Part shown: positions 21,901-32,116 of the stretch, one piece after another
Layout: each line of letters begins with the position of its first letter
How positions within the stretch are numbered: the stretch's first letter is position 1
Source: Flavobacteriales bacterium
Lineage (GTDB): Bacteria; Bacteroidota; Bacteroidia; Flavobacteriales_F; PHOS-HE28
Length of the DNA stretch: 64,000 nt
Assembly (NCBI GenBank): GCA_016702645.1
Contig: JADJDP010000014.1
Location: 62,001 to 126,000, forward strand
Direction: 5' to 3'
Notes under the pieces: generated by a model
What the model was told of the DNA's origin: nothing
Seen by the model: the letters and a program-made list of their open reading frames with translations, nothing else
The model's database searches: none
Made by a program: the position numbers and the translations under genes

Positions 21901-24868
21901 GCCGCCGTGCGCGAGCGTGAGTTCCACCGTGACGGTGACCGTTGTGCAACCTCCGGATGCTGGCATCGACGGCGCGCTCACCCTGTGCATCACGAGCCCT
22001 GCGACCGCCGTGTTCCCGTCACTAGGCGGCACGCCGCAAGCGGGAGGGAACTGGAGCGGACCGAGCGCGGTAGTTGGCGGACTCTTCGATCCGAACACGA
22101 TGACAGCCGGGGTCTACACCTACACGGTGAACGGAACTGCTCCCTGTCCGAACGATGCTGCCACTGTGACCGTGACGGTGGTTTCCGAACCCGATCCCGG
22201 TGGTCCGGGCTTCCTTACGCTTTGCGCAAGCGATGCACCCGCTGATCTCTTCAGCAGTATCGAAGGCTCGCCGGATCAAGGCGGTGGTTGGACCGTACCG
22301 GGTGGGAGCGCGTTCGATGGACAGTTCGATCCGGCCACGATGCCCGGTGGCGTTTACACCTACACGATCACCGTCCCGCCACCGTGCAGCAGCGTAAGCA
22401 GCACCGTCACAGTTGATGTGATCCAGCCACCGAACGCAGGTACCGATGGTGCCATCACCCTTTGCTTCAGCAACGCGCCCACGGCATTGTTCGGCAGTCT
22501 TGGTGGCGCACCCGATGTCGGCGGAACCTGGACCACCAGCAGCGGTGCTCCCTTCAGTGGAACGTTCGATCCCGCGTCCGATGTACCTGGTGTGTTCACT
22601 TACACCGCCCCTGGTCTGGCACCCTGTCCGGCGGATGTCGCCACAGTAACCGTTGCTGTGACGCAATTGCCCAACCCTGGTAACGACGACATCCTGAACC
22701 TGTGCATCGTTGGCGATCCAGTGACGCTCTTCCCGCTTCTTGGCGGAGCTGATCCAGGAGGTAGCTGGAGCGGCCCCGGCGGAGTTGTTTCCAGCGGCAC
22801 CTTCACGCCGGGTACCAGCACACCAGGCGACTATACCTATACCGTCACCGGGATCGCGCCCTGCCCTTCCGGCTCGGCGGTGATCACTGTGAACATCCTC
22901 AGCAATGCGGATGCTGGTATCGATGGTGCCGCCACGCTCTGCGGAAGTGCGGACCCGATCGACCTCTTCAGCGAGTTGGGTGGAACTCCCGATGCTGGTG
23001 GTTCGTGGTTCGCGCCGGATGGAAGTGCGACCAGCGACACCTTCGATCCAGCCACCCAATCAGCGGGCACCTACACCTACATCCTCTACGTGCCTGCTCC
23101 TTGCACGAACGATACCGCCGATGTCGATTTGATCGTCATCGACCCCGTGGACGCCGGCACAGATGGCAACGCTACTCTTTGCTCCGATGACGCACCGCTC
23201 GTGCTCTTCAACGTGCTCGGCGGATCACCCGATCCCGGTGGCGCGTGGAATGGTCCCAGCGGTATCTCCGAAGGCGTGTTCGATCCAGGTGTTGATGCGC
23301 CGGGCGGCTACACCTACACCGTGCAGGCTACTGCTCCTTGCCCCAACATGAGCGCGACCGTGGACGTGGCCGTGAACACATTGCCGGACGCGGGAACGAA
23401 CGGATCGATCACGCTGTGCCCTGAATCGGCACCGATCCAACTCTTCGACCTGTTGGGTGGAACACCCATGTCCGGTGGCACATGGACCGGGCCCGGTGGC
23501 GTGGCAAGCAACGGCATCTTCGATCCCGCCAGCAGCCCGCAAGGTGTGTACACGTACACCGTGTTCGGCCTCCTGCCCTGCCCGAACGCCACAGCCAGTT
23601 CAACAGCTACGGTCTTCCTCATTGCCCCACCGAACGCCGGTCCTGATGCGGTGACCTGCACCCTCGACTTCACGCTCAACGCGACCGGCAATTGGGCAAG
23701 CGGAACATGGAGCGTTCCAACCGGCATCACCTTGACCGACCCAACAGCAGCGAACAGCAGCGTTACGGCCAGCGCGGGTGGTTCCTACACGTTCACCTGG
23801 AGCATTCTCTCGAACGATGGCTGTGCCACGGAGGACCAGGTGACGATCACGTTCACTGGAGCCATCATTCCGGTGGTGGCCATTACCGATGCCATCTGCA
23901 ACAATGCATGCGACGGTACGGCCGAGGTGGCAACCACGGGCGGCAATACCATCGGCGGCCTGTACAGCTACCAATGGTCCAACGGCATCGCGGGCAACAC
24001 CCCGAGCGCCACGGGCATTTGCGCAGGCAGCTACACGGTGACGGTGTTCGACATGAACAACTGCAATGCGGCAGCACCCTTCATCATCGATGAGCCGGAA
24101 CCCCTCGTGATCGATGCGATCGCGGCCATTGACGAGACTTGTCCGGGCAGTTGTGATGGAAGCATCGCCATTGCCGATCCAGAAGGTGCGCAGTACAGCA
24201 TCAACGGTGGCAACACGTACCAGTCCGCAGCGATCTTCACGGGCCTCTGCCCGGGTGATTTCGTGATCGTGATGCAGGACGCGAACGGTTGTGTGGCGAA
24301 CGGCACCGCGACGGTGGATCCCGCTGCGCCCGTGATCGCCGGCTTCACCTACACCCCGGAAACGTTGCTGGTGAACAACCCCTTGGCGCAGTTCACCAAC
24401 ACCAGTTCCCCGAACGGGATCAACTTCAGTTGGGACTTCGGTGGTCTGGGAACGAGCACTGCGGAAAACCCGTCGTTCACCTTCCCCGGCGGCCTGGGCG
24501 ACACCTACATGGTCTGCCTGACGGTTACCGATGCGAACGATTGCCCGGACGAGTACTGTGCCCCGGTGGAGGTGTTCGATGTTCTGCTGGTCTGGGTGCC
24601 GAACGTCTTCACGCCGAACACGGATGGTTTCAATGAAGGCTTCAAGCCCGTCTTCAACCTGCCCTGGGCTGTGCGCGACTACGAGTTCATGATCTTCGAC
24701 CGTTGGGGTGAATTGCTCTATGAGACGAACGTCGTTGACGAAACCTGGGATGGCTGGTACCGCAGCGAAGTGGTGAAAGAGGAAGTGTACGTGTGGAAGC
24801 TGAAGTGCTACGACAAGCTCACGAACGAGTTGATCGAGCGGATCGGGCACGTGACGGTGCTGAAGTAG
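12977..24868 (+). CDS. Giant SprB-like surface adhesin 3 with about 36 tandem repeats (T9SS type B; many frameshifts)
   Basis: About 3,960 residues if read as one gene. A signal peptide (cleaved near ARAVAQA) is followed by the same CUB (CVGAFLDSGGQGAGGY), PKD (RRWDFGDG), P-domain-like (SFIGD, APTGESVIMHQQGGG, then DNGFICNWGIDFDPS) and FGDGWTG modules as in adhesins 1 and 2. From about 15139 to 23632 there are about 36 repeats of about 79 residues. An SprB-type repeat (CDGTAEVATTGG, CAGSYTVTVFD), a PKD domain (FSWDFGG) and the type B tail (VPNVFTPNTDGFNEGF, IFDRWGELLYE, GHVTVLK) complete it. The frame is lost near 14010, 15370, 15710 and 15830 and repeatedly to about 19360; 19322-24868 is uninterrupted. 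Breaks cluster where repeats are nearly identical, so I favour consensus errors over decay. It probably acts as a long, stalk-like surface adhesin. Confidence 0.85.
15857..19600 (+). repeat. Near-identical core of the repeat array, frameshift-rich
   Basis: About 16 units are nearly identical at DNA level. Unit lengths drift from 237 bp: 234 bp at 17728-17962 and at 17962-18196, 238 bp at 18196-18434, 220 bp at 19145-19365. The reading frame shifts repeatedly, whereas flanking diverged units stay in frame. Confidence 0.85.
20306..22192 (+). repeat. Higher-order dimer repeat (471 bp) inside the adhesin array
   Basis: Two unit types alternate here. One reads GTPGxATLC ... DLFAELGGTPD ... VVPPPCVNASSTV. 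The other reads GTDGAITLC ... SLFAALGGAQAGG ... GTAPCPNDDAIV. Type-A unit starts at 20306, 20777, 21248 and 21719 are exactly 471 bp apart, so the amplified unit was a dimer. Confidence 0.85.
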
Positions 24869-24889
24869 GATCGTATCCGCCAGAACGCA

Positions 24890-24916
24890 CGAAAGCCCCG
24901 GAAACCGGGGCTTTCG
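24890..24916. terminator. Bidirectional terminator between adhesin 3 and gyrB
   Basis: A 12-bp perfect stem CGAAAGCCCCGG / CCGGGGCTTTCG with an AAA loop lies between convergent genes. It lacks a long T tract on either side, so termination efficiency is uncertain. Confidence 0.65.
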
Positions 24917-24935
24917 CATGAGATGGTCAGGTCGA

Positions 24936-26884
24936 TCAGACGTCCAACTTCGCGTACACGGCGTTCTTCTCGATGAATTCTCGGCGCGGCGGTACTTCAT
25001 CGCCCATGAGCATGCTGAAGACGCGATCGGCTTCGGCACCGTTCTCGATGGTGATCTGGCGCAAGGTGCGGCGGCTAGGGTCCATGGTGGTTTCCCAAAG
25101 CTGCTCGGCGTTCATCTCACCGAGGCCCTTGTAGCGCTGCACGCCCACGTTCACCTCCTTGTTCCCCTTGCGCATGTGTTCGATCACCAGATCGCGCTCC
25201 GCCTCGTTCCAACAGTAGACCTGTTCCTTGCCTTTCTTCACCATGTACAACGGTGGCGTGGCGATGTAGAGGTAGCCGCTCTCGATCAGTGGCTGCATGT
25301 GACGGAAGAAGAAGGTCATGATCAAGGTCTGGATATGGCTGCCGTCAACGTCGGCATCGCACATGATCACGATCTTGTGATAGCGCAGCTTGTCCATGTT
25401 CAGCGCCTTGGTATCCTCCGTGGTACCAATGCTCACACCCAGCGCGGTGTAGATGTTCCGGATCTCCTCGTTGTCGAGGATCTTGTGCTGCATGGCCTTC
25501 TCTACGTTCAGGATCTTGCCTCGTAGCGGCAGGATGGCCTGGAACTCGCGATTACGGCCTTGCTTGGCCGTGCCGCCCGCGCTGTCGCCCTCCACCAGGA
25601 ACAACTCGCTCTGGCTGGCATCCTTGCTCTGGCAGTCGGCCAGCTTGCCGGGTAGCCCACCACCGGTGAAGGCGCCCTTGCGTTGTACCAATTCGCGAGC
25701 CTTGCGGGCGGCATGGCGCGCCGTGGCGGCCAGGATCACTTTCTCCACGATCTGCTTGGCATCGCGCGGGTGCTCTTCGAGGTAGTTGTCGAGCATCTCG
25801 CTCACGGCCATGTTCACCGCACCGGCCACTTCGCTGTTACCCAGCTTGGTCTTGGTCTGGCCTTCGAACTGGGGCTCCTGCACCTTCACGCTGATCACAG
25901 CGGTAAGGCCCTCGCGGAAGTCATCACCGGCGATCTCGAACTTCAGGTTCTTGGTGGCGCCACTGTTGTCCGCGTACTTCTTCAGCGTCCGGGGGTACCG
26001 CCCTCGTGGGTGTTGATGTTGTTGACGTACGAGTGCAGGTTCTCGTTGAACGAATCGTTGTACACCATGGCGATCTCCACAGGAATCCCCGATTTCTCCC
26101 CCTCCATATAGATCACGTCTTCGATCAGGGACTGGCGGTTGCCATCCAGGAATTGAACGAACTCGATCAGGCCCTTGTCGCTGTAGAACACATCGTTGGC
26201 GAAGCTGCCGTCATCGTTGGTGCGGCGCTCATCGGTGAGGGTGAGGCGAATACCCTTGTTGAGGAAGGACAATTCGCGCAAGCGGGCCGCGAGGGTATCG
26301 TAGTTGAACTCGCTCACCTGGAAGATCGAGGCGTCCGGGTGGAAGGTGACGACGGTGCCACGCAGATCGGTGGTACCCACCTCCTTCACGGGGTACTTCG
26401 GTTTGCCCTCGCTGTACTCCTGCTGGTAGATCTTGCCATCGCGGTGCACCTCGGCAAGCAACATGTCGCTCAATGCGTTCACGCAGCTCACGCCCACGCC
26501 GTGCAGACCGCCGGAAACCTTGTAGCTGTCCTTGTCGAACTTGCCGCCGGCGTGCAGCACGGTCATGACCACCTCGAGCGCGCTTCGACCTTCCTTGGCG
26601 TGCATGTCCACCGGAATGCCCCGGCCATTGTCCTTCACACGGATACTATTGTCCGGCAGGATGTGCACGTTGATCGTATCGCAGTGGCCCGCCAGTGCCT
26701 CATCGATGGAGTTGTCCACCACTTCGTAAACGAGGTGGTGCAAACCCTTCACGCAGATGTCACCGATGTACATGGCCGGGCGCTTTCGTACCGCCTCCAG
26801 CCCCTCCAATACTTGGATACTGTCGGCTGAATAGCTCGCCGCCGCTTTCTTCTTCTCGCTCATTTCAACTACGGTCTCAGACAT
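24936..26884 (-). CDS. gyrB: DNA gyrase subunit B (apparent 28-nt deletion)
   Basis: ATP-dependent type II topoisomerase subunit that introduces negative supercoils with GyrA. The N-terminal ATPase part has VRKRPAMYIGD, EVVDNSIDEALAG, DNGRGIPVD and GGLHGVGVSCVNALS. The TOPRIM part has LFLVEGDSAGG and MCDADVDGSHI. The tail RREFIEKNAVYA is typical of Bacteroidota GyrB. The frame breaks at about 25988-25998: after NTHEGGT the expected conserved stretch of about ten residues leading into TRTLKKYAD is missing and about 28 nt are lacking. Repaired length is about 658 residues, normal for the family. Because the gene is essential, an assembly error or a mixed population is more likely than a true null. 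An in-frame ATG at 26863 is an alternative start. Confidence 0.95.
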
Positions 26885-26924
26885 GGTTCGGGTGGTTCAA
26901 AAAAGCCCTCTTTTCGAGGGTTCC

Positions 26925-26932
26925 CAAAGGTA
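26925..26932 (-). promoter_or_regulatory. Candidate -7 element for gyrB
   Basis: Reads TACCTTTG on the minus strand, a perfect match to TAnnTTTG, 40 nt upstream of the ATG. The leader between them contains a short hairpin (CCCTCGAAAAGAGGG) followed by a T run, which could act as an attenuator. The rest of the 248-bp gap to 27133 holds nothing recognisable. Confidence 0.5.
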
Positions 26933-27132
26933 CCCTTCAACACCCCGCCGGACCGGTGTTTTTCCCAACACGGACGCGGGCTTTGTTGATAATTAACAGG
27001 CCCTTGGATTTGCCTGTTACACGTGGATCTCTATTTACCTTCTCTACGTCCCTTTGCGGTCAAAACATGGACCGGAAAGCCGTTCAAGCCAAGGCTCGAA
27101 CGGCATCCGGACCACCGACCCTGCGAGGGCTG

Positions 27133-28875
27133 CTAGAAAGCGTAAGTGGCGCCGCCAATAAAGAGACCGCGTTGCACGGGATATTGGTACCAGCGTTCGT
27201 ATTTGCTCGCGCTCAGGTTGCTCATATCCACGAACAGGCTTAGGCGCTTGGTATAGCGGTACTCCACCCCAACGTAGAGGTCCAGGAAGCCATCGAGGTC
27301 GTGCGTGGTAGGTGCAACCGCATCTACGTTCTGCTGTCCTTCGGTGTACGGATAACGCAGTCCCTTCCGCGGCCCCATGAACAGGAACTCGGTCTTGAGG
27401 ATGAGCTTTTGGCGCAGGTCGTACGTGGCACCCAACGCAACCTTGTAGGGAGGCAGGTTCCATGGTTCGTCCTGCACGCGCACGTCGTACGTGTAGACAT
27501 CAACGCGACCGTTCAAGCGCAGGGAACCAGGCAGGCTATAAGTGAGTTCACCACTGAGGTCGAGGATATCAACCTTGTCGTAGATCACGCCCATGCGATC
27601 GCCGAACGGGCTGCGCCCCACGTTGACGAAAAGGGGCATGTCCTTCAATCGGCTCTTGCTCACCCGCAGGTCGAAGCCCAGGTTGTTGCTGAAGCTGCCA
27701 CGCATACCGCCGTAGATGTCGTAGAGCTTGCTCGTATTGCTGAGCGAAGGCGCACCGGTGAGAAAAGGATTCTCCGTGGTGAGGCTGCGGAAGCTGTTCC
27801 GTTGGCGGGCACCATCGATACCAGCGTAGGGAACGAGGATGTTCCCAAAGAGGCTGTAGCTGAGGTAAGCCTGCGGGAAGAAGTGGAAGGTGGATTCGCC
27901 GAGCGCATCCAAGTACATGCCCACCCCCACTTTGATGAGGTAGTCCTTGTCGCGCAAGCTCACATGGGGCATCAATCCCAGTAGCGTCCCGTTCTGCCGG
28001 AAATCACCGAGATCGCCATCGAGCATGCCACGGTACGCGTTGTTGTCGATGAGGATCGTACCGCCATAGATCTCACGGCCATCCTGCATGCCAAGATCCG
28101 CAGTGACACGCATGTTGGTCTCGCGACTTTCCGAATAGTTGCTGTACGAGTGGACCTCGATGCCGACATCATGCGCGATCTTGGTGCTATCGGCGAAGAG
28201 ACTGCGGATGCGCCCTTGGAAACCGATATCGTTGTAGAACTGCTTCAATGCATCATCCGGAGGTGCCACGGCGTTGTCGATGACATCATCGATGCTATCG
28301 TTGCTGGCATAGCCGTAGTAGTTCACCCGTCGGCGGTCGTACATGATCCGGCCGCCCACTTCGTGGTTCGGCAGGAAGTGCTTGTAGAAGCCATGGATGC
28401 TGTTGATGCTGTAGTCGCTGGGTCCAACATCATCCAGTCCACCGTTGCTGCTCATGTGCTTCACATGCAAACCGAAACCGTTCTCCCGGGAGCGTGCTTG
28501 GTCGTAGTAGAGTTCGCCCAACGGTGTGGTGTACAAACCGAAGCCTGCCTTCACATAGCCCTTGTACAGTTTCTGTTGAGGCGATAGCACGGTGAGCTTG
28601 GCAGCCGCGATGCTATCCACCTTGGCCGGGGTCTCGGCCTTGGCGGGCAGTACATCGTAGCGCACAGGTATCTCCGGGAGGATGGTATCGATGGCCTGCG
28701 GGCGCAGATCGATCTTCTGGGCATCTGCAAGCGTCGGGTTCCAAATGCCCTGGATCACGTAATTGGCTTTGGGGTCTGTTTCTTGTGCCACCGCTGCCAT
28801 GCCCAGCAGGATGGACAAGGACAGCGCGATCAGCTTCCCGCTCGTATGGCATGGGGACATCTTCATGGCGTTCAT
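27133..28875 (-). CDS. Outer-membrane beta-barrel protein (TonB-receptor-like), partner of the TPR protein
   Basis: 580 residues with a signal peptide (MAAVAQ). After about 90 residues of linker, the rest alternates polar and aromatic or hydrophobic residues in short strands with many Tyr/Gly/Asp turns (KGYVKAGFGLYTTPLGE, VGVEYRYTKRLSLFVD) and ends in the aromatic-terminated strand GLFIGGATYAF, the usual BAM targeting signal. No TonB box or plug is recognised. Its ATG overlaps the stop of the upstream TPR gene (ATGA), so the two are translationally coupled. I infer that it acts in the outer membrane with the TPR protein. The transported or bound substrate is unknown. Confidence 0.8.
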   Translation of the reverse strand: MNAMKMSPCHTSGKLIALSLSILLGMAAVAQETDPKANYVIQGIWNPTLADAQKIDLRPQAIDTILPEIPVRYDVLPAKAETPAKVDSIAAAKLTVLSPQQKLYKGYVKAGFGLYTTPLGELYYDQARSRENGFGLHVKHMSSNGGLDDVGPSDYSINSIHGFYKHFLPNHEVGGRIMYDRRRVNYYGYASNDSIDDVIDNAVAPPDDALKQFYNDIGFQGRIRSLFADSTKIAHDVGIEVHSYSNYSESRETNMRVTADLGMQDGREIYGGTILIDNNAYRGMLDGDLGDFRQNGTLLGLMPHVSLRDKDYLIKVGVGMYLDALGESTFHFFPQAYLSYSLFGNILVPYAGIDGARQRNSFRSLTTENPFLTGAPSLSNTSKLYDIYGGMRGSFSNNLGFDLRVSKSRLKDMPLFVNVGRSPFGDRMGVIYDKVDILDLSGELTYSLPGSLRLNGRVDVYTYDVRVQDEPWNLPPYKVALGATYDLRQKLILKTEFLFMGPRKGLRYPYTEGQQNVDAVAPTTHDLDGFLDLYVGVEYRYTKRLSLFVDMSNLSASKYERWYQYPVQRGLFIGGATYAF

Positions 28876-31800
28876 CGTCCGTTGGTATTGCCCGGCAGTG
28901 GGATGGTGAGGTCTTCTTCCGGGGTGGGCGCGGTCGGCTGCACCTCACTTGCATTGATATCGTCCAATCGCTCACGCGCTTCCGCTACAAGGTCCGGTTC
29001 GGGACAATTGTCGATAACGCCTTGCAGAGCGGCCTTCGCCTGGAAGCGATCATCGAGCTGCACATACACGTCGCTCAGGAGGATGAGCGCACGGGCCTTC
29101 CAATGTCCGTGGCTGGCATACTTCTGAAGGAGATCGAAGACCTCCGTTTCCGCCTTGCGGTATTGCTGCTGCAGATGGCGGACGTAGGCCATGTGGTACT
29201 TCGCCTCGGCGCCGGACCCGCCGGTGTTCCCGGTGCTCACCGCCTTGAACTTGGTGTAGGCGGCATCCAGCTCATCGCGTGCGAGCAACTTCTTGGCCAC
29301 CATCAGTCCGGCTTCCGCCTTCAATTCACCGGTGGCATTGCTGTTCGCGGCCACCTTCTCCGCCGCCAGCGCCGCCTCGTCGGCCCGACCCAGTTTGCTC
29401 AAGCAACGCATCTGGCCAACTTGGGCGGCGAGCGTGTTCTGGGGAAAGCTCGCGATGGGTTCCAGCTTCACGAAATGGTCCAAGGCACCTTCCCAACGTT
29501 CGTCCTTGAAGAGGATGTCCGCAGCACCGTACAATGCACTCTCCATGAACTGCGTGCCGTTGCGGCGCACCACTTCCTCCAGGTCGGGCAGCGCTTGATC
29601 GAAGTTGCCTGCGCGGTAGTGGCAATCGCCCCGATAGAAATGCGCGTTCAGTGCGAAGGCTCCGTTCGGGTACTTGTTCAGGTAATCGCCGAAAGCACCC
29701 ACCGCTTGGTCGCACTTCTCTTCCATGTAGAGCTTCTCGGCGCTCTCGTAGTACTTCTCATCGAGATCGAGCGTTGCTGGATCCACGAAGTTCAGGGTGC
29801 GCACATAGGCCTCATACTCCGCAACGCGCCCTTGCTCCACATGGATGATCTCCAAACCGGCCAAGGCATCCCGGGTTTCATCCACCGTGGGGTACTTCGC
29901 GATGATCGCCTTGTACTGCGCGATCGCCGGTTCGAAACGGCCCTGGCGTTTGTGGATGAGCGCGGTCTGCAACATCGACTGGCGTACGAGCGGACTGTTC
30001 GGGTGCTGCTCGATCACCTGCGTGTGGTACTTCATCGCCTCGGCATCGTTCTCCAGGAATATGTATGTCTCGCCCAACTGGAACTTGGCATCCGCGGCAT
30101 ACCGCGAGTTCGGTGTTTCGGGGAGGAGCCCCTTCAGCGTGGAGATCTTCTCGGTGTTCTTGCCAAGCAGCCCCTGGCACACGCCCTTCTGGTATTGGGC
30201 ATAGTCACGGTCCGGTGATCCGCTACGCATGGCATCATCATACCATTTCACGGCCTGTGCATTGTCCTTGGTCACGAAATAGCAATCACCGGCGCGCAGC
30301 ATCGCATCGGCACGTTGGCGGGATTCTCCCTTGCTACTGGCCACATAGCGACGGAACGCCACCACTGCCTCATCGTACTGCTTCAACTTGAAGAACACGT
30401 AGCCCATGCCGTAGCCGGCCTGCTCGTACAACTCCGTTGAATAGGCCCCCGGCGAGTTGCGCAGGTCGTCGTACTTGCGGAGCGCCGCAGGCATGTCGCC
30501 CTGGCCGTAGTAGCTCTCGGCCATCCAGTAGTGCGAGCGGGCGTTCACGCTCTGGTTGGCAGGATACTTCAAGGCACGTTCGAAGAAGAGCGCGGCATCG
30601 GCGTACTTGCGGCCCTCGTAAAGCTCCACACCGCGATTGTAGGCGAGCATCTGGTAGGCCTCCTTCAACCGCAAGTCCTTGTTCTGGATCTCGTCCAGCG
30701 ATGCGAGCGCATCCTCGTAGTTCTTCGATTTCAGGTACACGTTCAGCAGGAACTCATAGGCCTCATCGCGTCGCGGTGTGTTCGGGTACGCCTTGAGGAA
30801 GTTGCGCAGTGCATTGATCGCCTCGTTGTACGGATCGAAGCTGAGCTCGTAGCTGAGCTTGGCGTACTGGAAGAGCGCGTCCTCCATGACCTTGGGGTCC
30901 TTGCCGATCTCGTACGCGCGCTTGAACGCATTGCGCGCATAGTTCTTCTCGTTCAGCTTCAGGTAACAGTCCGCCATGTGGTACACAGCGAGTTGGGCCA
31001 GGCTGTCCTCCGCGTTCACCACGAGGTTGAATTCCGCCAAGGCCTTCTGGCAATCGCCCGTGCGGTAGTATGCGTAGCCAAGGATGTAGCGGTCGTTGCG
31101 GTCCACGCCCACACGCTGCACGCTCTTCTGCAAGTACGGTAGTGCTGCGGCGTAGTCTCCCACACGATAGTTCGCTTCGCCCGCCAACCGATTGATCTCG
31201 TTCACCCGTTTGGTCCCCTCCGGGTTCTCCAAAAGCGGCTTCACGTAGGTGTTCAGCTCATCGTACTTGCCTTGGAGGAAGAGGATCTCGGCGATGTAGA
31301 AGGGCACCACCTTGCTGAAGTTCTCATCCTTTTCCAGCTTGCGGAAGCCCGTGAGCGCCGTTTCGTAGTTGCCCTTCTCGTACTGGATGTGCGAAGCGTA
31401 GTACATCGATGGCGTCCCATAGACACCTTCCGTGGTGGTCACCTGGGCGAACTCACCCAATGCCTTTTCCTTGTCGCCCTCCTGGAAGTAGGAGTAACCG
31501 CGCTTGAAACGGTACTCTTCGGTCTCTTCCGGTGAAAGAGCAAGGCGATCCACCTGATCGCTCCATGCGATCGCGTCCTCCCACTTCTTCTGCGCGAACA
31601 TGTGCTTGAACAGTTCGAAGCGTATCGCGGGGACATGAAGGTCCTCGGGGTGCTCGTCCATGAAGGTGAGCAGACGATAACCCGCATCATCGTTGAACAG
31701 GCGAACGGCGCAGAGGGCGCTGTAGAACTCGGCTTCCACACGTGTGCCGCTGTGGCGATCGCTCACCCGCTCGATCACCTGCTGGAACTCGTACTGCGCC

Positions 31801-31958
31801 GCGCCGTACTTCGCCTTGCTGAACAGGTCCAAGGCGTTCACCAGGTCGGCGTCCCGATGGTCGTAGTGCGCGGGCCGCTGGGCGTGGGTCGGCAACGCGA
31901 GCAACAGAGTGACGGCCAGCAACAAGCGGCGGAACTCCATGGGCAAGAGGGTCTTCAT
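28872..31958 (-). CDS. Large periplasmic TPR-repeat protein
   Basis: About 1,028 residues from the ATG at 31958 (MKTLLPMEFRRLLLAV), which gives a signal peptide ending PTHAQ; another ATG at 31940 is possible and the frame is open to 31991. Almost all of the rest is helical tetratricopeptide repeats. Recognisable units include GYSYFQEGDKEKALGEFAQV, GYAYYRTGDCQKALAEF, AESYYGQGDMPAALRKYDDL and GDCHYRAGNFDQALPDLEEV. Such long TPR proteins act as scaffolds. The gene is translationally coupled to the outer-membrane barrel downstream, so a periplasmic assembly or transport role is inferred. No catalytic domain is seen. Confidence 0.88.
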   Translation of the reverse strand: MKTLLPMEFRRLLLAVTLLLALPTHAQRPAHYDHRDADLVNALDLFSKAKYGAAQYEFQQVIERVSDRHSGTRVEAEFYSALCAVRLFNDDAGYRLLTFMDEHPEDLHVPAIRFELFKHMFAQKKWEDAIAWSDQVDRLALSPEETEEYRFKRGYSYFQEGDKEKALGEFAQVTTTEGVYGTPSMYYASHIQYEKGNYETALTGFRKLEKDENFSKVVPFYIAEILFLQGKYDELNTYVKPLLENPEGTKRVNEINRLAGEANYRVGDYAAALPYLQKSVQRVGVDRNDRYILGYAYYRTGDCQKALAEFNLVVNAEDSLAQLAVYHMADCYLKLNEKNYARNAFKRAYEIGKDPKVMEDALFQYAKLSYELSFDPYNEAINALRNFLKAYPNTPRRDEAYEFLLNVYLKSKNYEDALASLDEIQNKDLRLKEAYQMLAYNRGVELYEGRKYADAALFFERALKYPANQSVNARSHYWMAESYYGQGDMPAALRKYDDLRNSPGAYSTELYEQAGYGMGYVFFKLKQYDEAVVAFRRYVASSKGESRQRADAMLRAGDCYFVTKDNAQAVKWYDDAMRSGSPDRDYAQYQKGVCQGLLGKNTEKISTLKGLLPETPNSRYAADAKFQLGETYIFLENDAEAMKYHTQVIEQHPNSPLVRQSMLQTALIHKRQGRFEPAIAQYKAIIAKYPTVDETRDALAGLEIIHVEQGRVAEYEAYVRTLNFVDPATLDLDEKYYESAEKLYMEEKCDQAVGAFGDYLNKYPNGAFALNAHFYRGDCHYRAGNFDQALPDLEEVVRRNGTQFMESALYGAADILFKDERWEGALDHFVKLEPIASFPQNTLAAQVGQMRCLSKLGRADEAALAAEKVAANSNATGELKAEAGLMVAKKLLARDELDAAYTKFKAVSTGNTGGSGAEAKYHMAYVRHLQQQYRKAETEVFDLLQKYASHGHWKARALILLSDVYVQLDDRFQAKAALQGVIDNCPEPDLVAEARERLDDINASEVQPTAPTPEEDLTIPLPGNTNGR

Positions 31959-32116
31959 CAAGCGATCAAAGTTCTTGGGGGCATCCTGCACGACCGGCTT
32001 ACGGGGGGCCTACTTATCCACGCGCGCGTGTTCACGTGGTGGCAAGCTCCGGGCCAACATGGAACGGAACACATCCCCCTCGAATTATCACCTTTGGCCA
32101 CGGCCACCAACATTGC

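Larger units (their letters stand above)
15139..23632 (+). repeat. Tandem array of about 36 coding repeats (unit about 237 bp, 79 aa)
   Basis: Each unit starts near DAGxDGAITLC and runs through LFAQLGGTPDAGGTWSGP, GGMIDPATMSAGVYTYTV and GTAPCPDETATVTVTI. Measured unit starts in the regular part fall at 17254, 17491 and 17728 (237 bp apart), and at 18434, 18671, 18908 and 19145 (237 bp apart). Every clear unit keeps one Cys after TL and one in APCP. Flanking units at both ends are more diverged than the central ones. Confidence 0.92.
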
